A stretch of 64,000 nucleotides of DNA. It comes from Pyronema omphalodes. Taxonomy: Eukaryota; Ascomycota; Pezizomycetes; Pezizales; Pyronemataceae. A program made the position numbers and the translations under genes. Positions 45,098 to 54,495 of this stretch are shown here, piece by piece (within the stretch, counting starts at the first letter, position 1; every line of letters begins with the position of its first letter). The notes below the pieces were generated by a model. That model had not been told where the DNA came from, did not search any database, and saw only the letters and a program-made list of their open reading frames with translations. The DNA lies in assembly GCA_024516155.1 (NCBI GenBank), contig JAJJXM010000007.1, positions 1,054,001 to 1,118,000 on the forward strand. Reading direction: 5' to 3'.

Positions 45098-46439
45098 TTT
45101 CCCGACACTTCTTCTTCAGCATCCACTAATTCCACACTCGCCACTTTAACATTCGTCTTGGCGGGGCACGACGCAGCCATGTGGCCGAGGCCACCGCAGT
45201 AGAGGCAACGTCCTTCTGATAGGCGGGTCGCGCGCTCCTGTGCCGACAGTTTCTGACGGGGTCCCTGGGCCGGGGTTTGCTTGCTGGAGGAGGCGGTGGT
45301 GGCTTGGGTAGCGGGGGTGGGGCGACTGGTGGTGGGGGTGGCGGTGGTAGTGGTCTTAACTTGGCCACGGTTGGTACGCAGCTTGCGGAGGTTTTCAAGT
45401 GCCCTTAATTGGGAGTCCAATTTTTGACACTGTTCGACGAATTCGTGCATCGTGGTGGTGGGCGGGGCACCAACCAACTTCTCGTGTAGCTCAAGGGACA
45501 GGCCGTTACGCAGGGCATCCATGGTGGCGGCTTCGTCCCAGCCTAACTCTGCGACTAGGCGGGAGAACTCTGCGTAGTAGTCCGAAAATTCGCGGTTGTT
45601 CTGTCGGAGATTCTGTAGTTTGAAACGAGCCGTTGCGCGCTCGTCTGGGTCTCCGAAGGTACGCTGTAAAATTTTAATGACGTCCTCGACGTCGTTGAGA
45701 GCCCAGCGGTTGCCGTTTTCCTTGATGTAAGGAAGAATCTAATCCAGGGCGCGTCCGCGGAGGCGGCCCATGGCGTAAGAAATCCGTTTATGGGGAGTCG
45801 GGAAACGTAGTTCATCGCTCACTAACTTGATACGGAGCAAGGAGACAAAGCGGCGGAGGTCCTCCCTGTTGGACCCGTCGAAGGTTGGCGGATCCGAGAT
45901 TTTGTCTCCGGTTACGCGGATGCCGGGGGAGGCGAGTAGCGCGTTGATGAGCTCACGCTGGCGGGTAAGTTCTTTCTCGTAGTAGTGGATTTCGTTTGTA
46001 TCGGCTTGCTCCTCCGGGGTTAGGAGGATCTCGGGGTCACGGGGGGGGGGGGTCTAGGAATTGGTGCGATTATCGCGGGGGCGGGGGCTGCGGCTGCGGC
46101 TGTGGTAGGGGGTGCGGCGGCTCGCGGTGCTGGTTCTGGGCCGTTCGGGTAGACCTGGACGGAGCCAGTCTGGATCACGACAGGGGGAATGGGGGCAGGG
46201 GTGGGAGCTTCCGGAGCGCGGGAGGCGACAGGGCTGGATACCCGAGTGCTGTTACGGGAACCGGGGGTTTCCGCGAGGTCGTTTAAGAGATAACCCGTGG
46301 GGTGGTCCTGAGCGTCTAAGATGGATTGTGCAAGTTGTTTGGTAAAGGTGAGCGGCTCATGGCCGTCGGGGAACTGGGTCATGGCGGCGGCGTTCACAAT
46401 TTGTTGCCAGTGGCCTTCGTCAATCAGTTTAATATGCAT
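45091..46439 (-). pseudogene. gag: Element D1 gag, frameshifted and with a premature stop
   Basis: The gag start is the ATG at 46439 (MHIKLIDEGHWQQ), overlapping the end of the small upstream ORF. The frame is lost in a G-run of 11 at 46041-46051, where D2 has 10, and a TAG (GATTAG context, read on the minus strand near 45739) replaces the CAG present in D2. The remaining parts show the Gag core (FSDYYAEFSRLVAELGW), a Thr/Pro-rich linker and a CCHC knuckle CLYCGGLGHMAASC, ending SGKE-TAA. Confidence 0.9.
45097..45103 (-). promoter_or_regulatory. Predicted -1 ribosomal frameshift heptamer GGGAAAA (D1)
   Basis: In the gag frame the codons are TCG GGA AAA GAA TAA, giving G GGA AAA in the X XXY YYZ arrangement two codons before the stop. 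Pol is open in exactly the -1 frame. The same heptamer occurs in D2 at 50983-50989 and in element C at 54483-54489. Confidence 0.8.
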
Positions 46440-46671
46440 TTTGGCGGGCTCTGAGGATTGGCTTGAGTCTGATGGTACGGCGGATGTGCTCCTGATAGGT
46501 ATAGTCCTGGAGTTGCCAGCGGACCACAAGGTAGCAGTTATTTTCTGCTCGTCGGATGGTTCTTCGCACGGCGCCAGCGAATCTGTCGGGGATCCCAAAG
46601 GTTTCGTATAAGGTGTGCGTTTCAAGAGCTTGTTTTAGTGCGTAGGTCCAGGCAGAACCGGTGCGGTTCAT
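46429..46671 (-). CDS. Small ORF between 5' LTR and gag in D1 (80 residues), unknown
   Basis: An ATG 31 bases inside the 5' LTR starts MNRTGSAWTYALKQ. The ORF ends ARQNAY-TAA, the stop overlapping the gag start (AATGCATATTAA, with gag reading ATGCATATT). The frame is intact and almost unchanged in D2 (59716-59958), with one Leu/Ser difference. Content is Arg-rich with a WQLQDYTYQEHIRR segment; I recognise no family. Being the first ATG on the element RNA, it would be translated before gag unless skipped, so it may be a regulatory uORF, a dicistronic protein, or an N-terminal module of Gag joined by frameshift. Confidence 0.55.
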   Translation of the reverse strand: MNRTGSAWTYALKQALETHTLYETFGIPDRFAGAVRRTIRRAENNCYLVVRWQLQDYTYQEHIRRTIRLKPILRARQNAY

Positions 46672-46702
46672 GCGTGTCGGTTGAATAGTTAATCGAACGT
46701 AA

Positions 46703-47231
46703 TGTCAGGGACACGAGAACGGACGTTCAAGGGACACACTGAACACTACCGGAAAGAGGGACTAGGCAGGTTCCGGAATGGGGAACGGCAGGACAAGGAC
46801 CGAAGTGCTCATCAGACGGACGGCACACTAAACAGGGACAGGGACAAGGACAAGAGTGACGTAGGACTTAGGAGAGGAATTCTTATATTAGGAGTCAGGA
46901 GAAGACACAAGACGTTCGATGGAGAATCTCAACAACGGGGAGGCAAGCCTCCTTATGTACAAAGAGGCGGCCAGCACTCTTGCTGGGCCGTCATACAATC
47001 ATCGCTACATGAGCTTCCGTTCTCCATCGATTCAACTGCGACGCCACAGCTCTCCAGCTCGTGGTACGTCATCCATCATCAATCCGTCTCTCAGTCAACA
47101 TGGCACGGCACACACAACAACACAACAACACAACGGCAACACAACACGGCAAGACAACGGCACGATGTCGATCAACAACCACGACAACATGATGACGCAA
47201 CACAACGGCTCGTCAGCCGTGTGCCGTGACA
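46703..47231 (-). repeat. Family D LTR 2, shared by D1 (5' LTR) and D2 (3' LTR)
   Basis: 529 bp. On its left lies D1 leader/gag and on its right the D2 polypurine tract (47232-47242) and the end of D2 pol. A single LTR between two internal regions means the tandem arose by recombination, not by two independent insertions side by side. Confidence 0.95.
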
Positions 47232-47242
47232 GTACCCCCCCG

Positions 47243-50200
47243 TTAGGCTCGAGTTCCTACGAGAGGAGAAGGTTTGTCTGGGTATAACTGGTGGAATCTC
47301 TCAGCGGCCTCAGTCTCGGATAGGTTCGTTTCCGGTTCCCAGGTTGGAGAGTCATGGCCGGTCCACTTGACGAGGTACTGCAGGTTTCCTCTTGACCAAC
47401 GGCTATCCAGAATTTCATCCACGAACCATTCTTCTTCGCCGTCTACTACTACCGGTAGGGGCGGTGGAATAATCTGGCCAGGGAGGGGGTCCGAAGGGGC
47501 TGGGTTTAGTAGGGACACGGGGAAGGTCCTAGTGATGTTTCATTGTTCTCGGTATATCCAATTCATAGGCGTGGGATCCAATAGGGTCCGTAACACGGTG
47601 AAGGGGCCTAGGTGTTTAGTTTTCCTAGTTTCTTTGAGGGGCGGCGGGTTCTGAGGTTGCGGGCGTCCAGCCATACCTAGGTCTCCTGGTTTGAAGACCG
47701 GCGCGGGGAGTCGGGAATTGTCGGCGGCTTCTATGTGGCGGGCTTGGGCGTATTTCATTTCCGAACGTAAGACGTCATGGATGTGTGACATCCTTTCCGC
47801 TACCTCGTTCGCTTTCACTTCTTCAGGATTGTCTGTCCTGATTTCCAGTTCGAGAGAGCACTTGGGGTGTCGACCATATATAGCGTAGAACGGAGACAGC
47901 GACGTTGTATCCGATACTTGGTTATTTGCAGCAAATTCTGCCAGTGGTAAAAATTTCTTCCAATCGTCTTGTAAATAACAGACGTACGCGCGGAGATATT
48001 GCTCCGTAACCGCGTTAATTCTCTCTGTTTGGCCGTCGGTTTGGGGATGGAAGGCCGTACTCGTGGCAATTTCGATACCCATGCAATTCGCCAGGTGTTT
48101 CCAGAAAGTGGGCCACAAATTGCGGACCGCGGTCGGACACTACTGTGTCTGGCAGGCCGTGTAGTTTGAACACAGTTTTCCAGGAAGAGTTGCGCGAAGC
48201 CTTCTGCGTCTATCGTGGAGTGACAGGGCACCAAGTGCCGCTGTTTCGTTAGTCGGCAAACGATCGCACATATTGCGTCGAAGCCTTCTGATGTCGGTAG
48301 TCCAGTAACAAAGTCCACAGATATATTCTGCCAAGGGTGGTGCGGGAACCGGTAGGGGCTTCAGGGTTCCATAGGGTGCGTGGCGGGTAGCCTTTGTTCT
48401 TTTACAGGTGTGGCAATTCCGGACGAATTGGTCCACATCTTTTCTCATCGAGGGCCAGTAATAATTCCTGGCGAGGAGTTCGAAAGTCTTCGCACGGCCC
48501 GGGTGTCCCATGGTGGGGGGGTCGTGGTGATCTTGCAGTAGTTTCAATCGTAGCTTATCCAGCGCGGGGACATAGAGGCAATCTCGGTAGTACAATCTGT
48601 TCTCTAACACGGAGCAATCGGCGAGCGATATGTCCTTACAGATTTGTGTGCCATCTTCCAGCATTCCCAACACTCGGTTGGGGAATGAATCTGTCTCGTA
48701 GCCCTCTGTGAACAGGAGGTCTACTTCGGAAGGTGCGAGTTTCATTGGCGGGGTCATGCATAACTGAAAGTTCTGTGGCTTCAGAACAGCTTGCTGGTTC
48801 GCCAGTATGCGTTCGTCTCCCTCTTCCGGGAGGTCGGCGGCTCTTCTTGTCAGGGCGTCCGGTTTTCCTCCCAACGTACCCGGTCGATAGGTGATCACAA
48901 AGTTAAACCGAGACAGGAACTCGGACCAGCGTGCTTGTCGTCTATTCAGCAGCTTTGTCGTCATAAAGTATTCAAGATTCTTGTGATCCGTCAATACTTT
49001 TATAGGGAAGGCGGAGCCCTCTAAGTGGGGACGCCATTCCTCAAAACAACGAACTATTGCAAGTAGTTCCTTGTCGTAGATTTCGTAGTTGCATTCTGCC
49101 GGGGAATGCTTCTTGGAATAAAATGCGACGGGGTGTAACACGTTATCATCGTCGTATTGTGATAAAACTCCAGCGGACACATAGTCAGATGCGTCCGTTT
49201 CTACTACGATCGGTTTCTCGTAGTCGAAGTGCTTGAGGATGGGTGCTGATGTAAATGCGTCCTTCAGTCGGTCGAAGGCGCTCTGCTGATCTTTACCCCA
49301 GATAAAGGGGATTGCTTTACCATCTTTCTTTTTGGTCAGAGCTGTAAGCGGGGAGACCACTTTTGAGTAGTCTTTGATAAATCTTCGGTAGAAATTCGCG
49401 AAGCCCAGGAACTCTTGGACCTGTTTCAAATTGGTTGGTTCCTTCCAATCTCTCACTGTGGCTACTTTGGAATCCATCATGCGCGCGCCGTCGCGGCCGA
49501 TGTTGTAGCCCAGGTACTGTACTTCTGCCTTAGCAAACTTACACTTCTCTGGCTTCAAGTGCAGTTTTTCTTGTTTGAGTCGTTCCAAGATCTTTCGGAC
49601 GTGTGCGGTGTGATCTGACTTTGTTTCGGAGAATACGAGGATATCGTCCAAGTATGCCGTACAAAACTGGTCTAGGTATGGTCTCAGGACATCATTTATA
49701 GATGCCTGGAAATCGGCAGGCGCATTGGTGAGCCCAAAAGGCATCACTTTCGATTCAAACAGGCCGTACCGTGTGCGGAAGGCCGTCTTCCATTCTTCGC
49801 CCTCTGCCATTCTGATAAGATTATAAGCGCTGCGGACATCAAGGGTCGTAAAGTATTGAGCTTTGGAAAGATTCATCATCGTTTCCTGTATCAATGGCAG
49901 CGGGTACCGGTTCTTCTCGGTACCTTCATTCAGTCTTCGGTAGTCGACACACAGGCGTAGGGATCCGTCTGATTTTTTCACGAATAATATCGGCGAGGCG
50001 GCTGGTGATTGGGAGCGTTGTATAAATCCTTTCTCCAAATTCTCATCGAGCCATGTTTTCAGCGTCTGCAACTCGTTGCGTGACAGCGAGTATAACGGGC
50101 CAAAGGGCGGAACGAATCCCTCTTTCAGTGGGATCTTGTGGTCGTAGGGTCGGTGCGGGGGAAGTTCCTTCGCGTTGACCTCCTTGAATAAATCGAGGTA

Positions 50201-50983
50201 GTCATGATACTCCTCGGGGATCATATCTTTCAGTTCGTCGTCCGTGAGGGGGGGCTTGTGTTGTAGGGCGACGGTGATCTCGTCCAACGATAGCGAGAAC
50301 ACTGTCAGGCTTTCGTCTTCTACCATTTCCTTGAAGTCGGTGATGGTTAGACTTGAGATCTCTATTGGGGGTTCGTCCGGGGGGTCGGGGACCGAGTCTT
50401 CCAACTCCGGCAAGGGGTTTGTGTCGGGCTCGTGGACAGCGGGAGGGGGCCTCGAGTCCAGGACCTCGACACCGGTTGTGCTCACAGGCAACGGGGTGCA
50501 GTTCCTTAGGCAGTATTCGGAGTCGAAGCTTACAGTGTTGGAACTGAAGCTTATGGTTACATCGTGTTTTTTCAACCAGGGGATACCCAACACCACCGGG
50601 TAGTGACCCAGCTTGGTGACAAACATGGGAAGGGTTTCCGAGTGACCATTGATGGTACACTCTACTTGGGCGAGGTGTGTTATCTTTCCTGAGGATATGG
50701 GGCGGCCGTCGATAACTTCGACCGTTCGGGCGGTGGATAGGGGGGTTAGGGGGAGTTTGTGATGGCGGGCGAAATTGCGGTCAACAAAGGCGATACCAGT
50801 GGCGCCGCAGTCAACGAGCGCTACTGTTTTCACGGAGCGGTTATTGGAAAACAAGGAACAGGAGAGGACAAGGTGTTTGCATTCTAACTTTCCAGTAAAA
50901 CTTGCGCCCGATAATAGCAATGTATCAGCAATAATAGTATTCCCACCAGCGGCAGAGCCATCTTCTTGCAGCTGGTTTATTCT
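47243..50983 (-). pseudogene. pol: Element D2 pol, frameshifted near the integrase end
   Basis: The first 926 residues (protease to integrase) are open and nearly identical to D1 Pol, with the same DCG protease site and YLDD box. Single-base insertions and deletions clustered between about 47530 and 48350 then break the frame. The integrase core continues in another frame (47540-48118) and the chromodomain in a third (47243-47518). Outside this cluster only scattered substitutions separate it from D1. Confidence 0.92.
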
Positions 50984-51993
50984 TTTCCCGACACTTCTTC
51001 TTCAGCATCCACTAATTCCACACTCGCCACTTTAACATTCGTCTTGGCGGGGCACGACGCAGCCATGTGGCCGAGGCCACCGCAGTAGAGGCAACGTCCT
51101 TCTGATAGGCGGGTCGCGCGCTCCTGTGCCGACAGTTTCTGACGGGGTCCCTGGGCCGGGGTTTGCTTGCTGGAGGAGGCGGTGGTGGCTTGGGTAGCGG
51201 GGGTGGGGCGACTGGTGGTGGGGGTGGCGGTGGTAGTGGTCTTAACTTGGCCACGGTTGGTACGCAGCTTGCGGAGGTTTTCAAGTGCCCTTAATTGGGA
51301 GTCCAATTTTTGACACTGTTCGACGAATTCGTGCATCGTGGTGGTGGGCGGGGCACCAACCAACTTCTCATGTAGCTCAAGGGACAGGCCGTTACGCAGG
51401 GCATCCATGGTGGCGGCTTCGTCCCAGCCTAACTCTGCGACTAGGCGGGAGAACTCTGCGTAGTAGTCCGAAAATTCGCGGTTGTTCTGTCGGAGATTCT
51501 GTAGTTTGAAACGAGCCGTTGCGCGCTCGTCCGGGTCTCCGAAGGTACGCTGTAAAATTTTAATGACGTCCTCGACGTCGTTGAGAGCCCAGCGGTTGCC
51601 GTTTTCCTTGATGTAAGGAAGAATCTGATCCAGGGCGCGTCCGCGGAGGCGGCCCATGGCGTAAGAAATCCGTTTATGGGGAGTCGGGAAACGTAGTTCA
51701 TCGCTCACTAACTTGATACGGAGCAAGGAGACAAAGCGGCGGAGGTCCTCCCTGTTGGACCCGTCGAAGGTTGGCGGATCCGAGATTTTGTCTCCGGTTA
51801 CGCGGATGCCGGGGGAGGCGAGTAGCGCGTTGATGAGCTCACGCTGGCGGGTGAGTTCTTTCTCGTAGTAGTGGATTTCGTTAGTATCGGCTTGCTCCTC
51901 CGGGGTTAGGAGGATCTCGGGGTCACGGGGGGGGGGTCTAGGAATTGGTGCGATTATCGCGGGGGCGGGGGCTGCGGCTGCGGCTGTGGTAGG
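50977..51993 (-). pseudogene. gag: Element D2 gag, C-terminal part (cut by element C)
   Basis: Contains the Gag core (LDQILPYIKENG, FSDYYAEFSRLVAELGW), a Thr/Pro-rich linker and the CCHC knuckle CLYCGGLGHMAASC. It ends SGKE-TAA after a GGGAAAA heptamer (50983-50989). The open frame is cut at 51993/51994, where the element C LTR begins. Here the G-run has 10 G and the Gln codon near 51625 is intact, unlike D1. Confidence 0.92.
51989..51993. repeat. 5-bp target-site duplication of element C (GTAGG), left copy
   Basis: GTAGG precedes the left LTR and recurs at 59392-59396 right after the right LTR, within D2 gag. Confidence 0.93.
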
Positions 51994-52165
51994 TGTCACG
52001 GCTCGAGAATTATTACCTTCCCCCTCCTCGTCATTCATTCACCTATTATCATTCGCTTCATTATTCAGCACTCGTTTGTTTATTCATTTCTATTATCCTT
52101 CGGTCTTCGATCATCACTCGTCACTCGCCTGGGTTAGGGTTGCGCTCAATTCCCAAATTGTCAAA

Positions 52166-52445
52166 AAGGTCACGTGACTTATCCCCAGGGTTAGGGGTCA
52201 GCTCGGATCCCTTTTCGGAAATTCCATACTTACGGTCTACCGATCATCTTATCCGATTAGATAAGATCGGTCACGTGTTCTAATCAATAGTAGATCAGTA
52301 TGCACGCGCACTGGTCTACTAATGTGCGCACACGTGACTAGGGCTAGGGCACGATCATCTTATCGATAAGATAAGATCTAGTCATGTGACCTTATCAGTA
52401 TTGCACCATCTTTCCAATCGCAGCTGATCTGGTTTCACGTGACTA
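52166..52445 (+). promoter_or_regulatory. GATA/CACGTG cluster in element C LTR
   Basis: About seven GATAAG/CTTATC motifs, including two palindromic blocks (TTATCCGATTAGATAAG and CTTATCGATAAGATAAG), are interspersed with four CACGTG E-boxes at about 52170, 52271, 52331 and 52436. GATAAG is the core of fungal GATA-factor sites (nitrogen, siderophore or light regulators), and CACGTG is the bHLH E-box. The same cluster is present in the 3' LTR and in the E LTR remnant. Confidence 0.65.
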
Positions 52446-52670
52446 GGGTTAGGGTTGCACCCGCACGCACACAAACTAGGGTTAGGTTTGTGACCGTACG
52501 CGCACAGCTAGGGTTAGGGTTACGGACGCACGCGCACGATTAGGGTTACGGAAGCGCGTGCGTGACTACGCTTAGGGTTACGCTAGCGCGCACGCGAAGC
52601 ACGCTACCGCGCACGCGAGTTACGCTATCGCGCACGCGAGATACGCTAACGAGCGCGCGACGAGGCTGTG
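52440..52670 (+). repeat. Telomere-like TTAGGG and GCGCACGCGAG array in the LTR
   Basis: Units of roughly 32 bp each carry TAGGGTTAGGGTT or a shortened form plus a G/C-rich CGCACGCGCAC segment. They pass into units of about 21 bp (CGCTA-CGCGCACGCGAG). Copies occur at about 58698-58928 in the 3' LTR and, inverted as CCCTAA, at about 40370-40580 in the E remnant. Confidence 0.85.
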
Positions 52671-52802
52671 CACGCAAACACGCTAATTTGGTACGAACGC
52701 GTTAGCGCGTCTAGAACGCGCACCCGCGACCGCGTTGTTTACTTAGTTATTTTTCGGGAAAATTCTGCAAGTAGTGGCTCGGCGTGTAAGGAGGAAAAAT
52801 TG

Positions 52803-52810
52803 TATATAAG
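52803..52810 (+). promoter_or_regulatory. TATA box of element C 5' LTR
   Basis: TATATAAG, located downstream of the GATA/CACGTG cluster and the tandem array and upstream of a T-rich stretch, is the likely core promoter. The copy in the 3' LTR is at 59061-59068. Confidence 0.6.
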
Positions 52811-53196
52811 AGGATTGTTTCTTTGTTTGTTTATTTTGTTTTTCTTTTCTCCTTACACAGTTATTTGTTTATTTACAAATTCAAATACTTTGTCGAAAAT
52901 CTTTGTTTACGTCCTCGTTCTCGTCCCCGTCTTTGGATCTCTTTGTCCCTTGAAATCTTTGTTTATTTCTTTAACTTCTAAACACAGAAAGTCTTTAAGT
53001 TGATGCTAGACACAGCTTAAGAGTTTCTAACGTTGAAGTTATTATAAGGATATATCCATTGAACTCAAGAGTGAATAATTGAGAAGAGCCCTCAGGTTCT
53101 CCGTCAGCTATCTCTCCCTTGTTCGCCGTTACAACATAACTGTGTAATCAAGACCTGCCGGCTCTACCGTCAACTCTCGATTACAGCAAGCTTTAC

Positions 53197-53367
53197 ATGC
53201 TTCACAACCTCTGGTTCTACGAATTCATCAATCTATTACCGATCTTCCGTTCCCTCGAAAACCCCGTCGTCCTTGACGAAATCGAAATTGCTCGACAACT
53301 CGGAAACGAATACGCAGCAACTCGAATTCAATACAACGACGAAACCAACATCTGGCACCTCCGTTAA
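53197..53367 (+). CDS. Small ORF between 5' LTR and gag in element C (56 residues), unknown
   Basis: ATG at 53197, 63 bases after the LTR, gives MLHNLWFYEFINLLP and ends NIWHLR-TAA, ten bases before the gag ATG. The first half is hydrophobic, the second Glu/Gln-rich. No family is recognised. Its position matches the 80-residue ORF of family D, which supports a shared dicistronic leader design, though the two sequences are not obviously alike. Confidence 0.45.
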   Translation: MLHNLWFYEFINLLPIFRSLENPVVLDEIEIARQLGNEYAATRIQYNDETNIWHLR

Positions 53368-53376
53368 TCCCTCGAA

Positions 53377-54495
53377 ATGGACCAAAACAACAAGGTCGTC
53401 GTGGCCCTGTACCTCAACGAAGCCGAAAGGTTAGAGGTCGAACAGGACCCTACGAAGATCAAATTGGTCCGTAACGCCGTAAAAGAATACGAATGAGACT
53501 GTCAACTTAGGGACGACCTTCGAGCCGAACTCACAGAAGCTCGAAAGGACAACTCCCTCTACGCTCAACGAATTACCGATTTGGAAAGAGATCTCGAAAG
53601 CGCCAACGCCTCCGTTCGACTCCTACAAGCCCTTACGAAAAACGGTCCCCTTCCGAATACCCGTCCCATCGAATTACCCCACCCACCTGAGTTCTCTGGT
53701 GAACGCAAGGAACTCTTGAACTTCATCTCGAAGGTCAGATCCAAGCTCGCCGGAGACTCCTCCCGTTTTACCGACGATCAACATAAGCTACGTTATACTT
53801 ATGGATATCTCAAAGGCAACGCTCAGAATCAAATTCAACCCTACGTCCTTACGGATAAGATTAAGCTTAAGGGCGTTGAGGCTCTCATTACAATTCTGGA
53901 GGCTGCCTTCGGAGATCCTGATCAAGTTGGTACTGCATCTGCGGAATTGGATAAACTTCAACAGGGCAACCGTGAGTTTAGCCAATACTACGCAGAATTC
54001 CAACGATTAATGGCCATCTTGAATTACGACGAAAACGCAAAGAAGGCTGCTCTGAAGCGTGGACTCTCTCGAGACCTTCAGACCAGTCTTGTTTACCAAG
54101 CCGAAGAACCTCAGAACTTCACCAAATTTGTGGATCTTTGTATGAAGCTAGATTACAGAATTCGAGCTCATTCAAACACCACAAAGCGGCACGTTTCTTC
54201 GGTCCCCAGTCGTTCCAGCTCCACGCCGTCTCGCCCGGAGTCCCACCCAACGAATACCAATAGTGGTAATTACGGATCGGCCCCCATGGACCTATCAGCT
54301 TCCCAAAAGGCTCAGAACCAACGCCGTCGTGATGAACGAATGGCTAAGGGACTTTGTCTTTATTGTGGATCAGCCGATCATTTCAAGAACGAATGTTCTA
54401 CGTTGGCAGCAAACAACTCCCGCAAGATTCGCCTAGCCGCCGCCGAGGTTTTGGATATTCCAACAAACCCCGACGTCGACCAGGGAAAAGAGTAG
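53377..54495 (+). pseudogene. gag: Element C gag with one in-frame TGA
   Basis: ATG at 53377 (MDQNNKVVVALYL) opens a frame broken by TGA at 53494-53496 and then uninterrupted to TAG at 54495. The context (GAA TGA GAC) fits a single CGA-to-TGA transition. The frame after the stop has a charged coiled-coil-like stretch (ITDLERDLESANASVRLL), the Gag core (FSQYYAEFQRLMAILNYDE), a Ser/Thr/Pro-rich linker and a CCHC knuckle CLYCGSADHFKNEC, ending DQGKE-TAG. Without suppression of the TGA, or a downstream start, full-length Gag is not made. Confidence 0.85.
54483..54489 (+). promoter_or_regulatory. Predicted -1 ribosomal frameshift heptamer GGGAAAA (element C)
   Basis: Gag codons CAG GGA AAA GAG TAG form G GGA AAA one codon before the stop. 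Pol is open in the -1 frame through this point. The arrangement is identical to family D. Confidence 0.82.

Larger units (their letters stand above)
40826..47231 (-). mobile_element. Ty3/Gypsy chromovirus-type LTR retrotransposon D1 (6,406 bp)
   Basis: LTR (40826-41354), intact pol, damaged gag, a small 5' ORF and LTR (46703-47231). The second LTR is also the 3' LTR of D2, so D1 and D2 form an LTR-internal-LTR-internal-LTR tandem. No matching 5-bp duplications bound D1. Gag carries a frameshift and a nonsense codon, so D1 is defective on its own although pol is open. Confidence 0.93.
51994..53133 (+). repeat. Element C 5' LTR
   Basis: 1,140 bp. It contains, in order: a GATA-motif and CACGTG cluster (52166-52445), a TTAGGG-like and GCGCACGCGAG-like tandem array (about 52440-52670), a TATATAAG box (52803-52810) and a T-rich R/U5 region ending GTTCGCCGTTACA. 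Confidence 0.96.

Noticed and set aside
46919..47287. + strand ORF of 122 codons (start MENLNNGEASLLMYK) found in all three family-D LTRs
   Set aside because: It lies antisense within the LTR, its conservation follows from LTR identity, and it has no motif.
52440..52670. True telomere or chromosome end suggested by TTAGGG units
   Set aside because: The units are degenerate, interspersed with G/C-rich spacers and present in each LTR copy, so they are part of the element, not a telomere.
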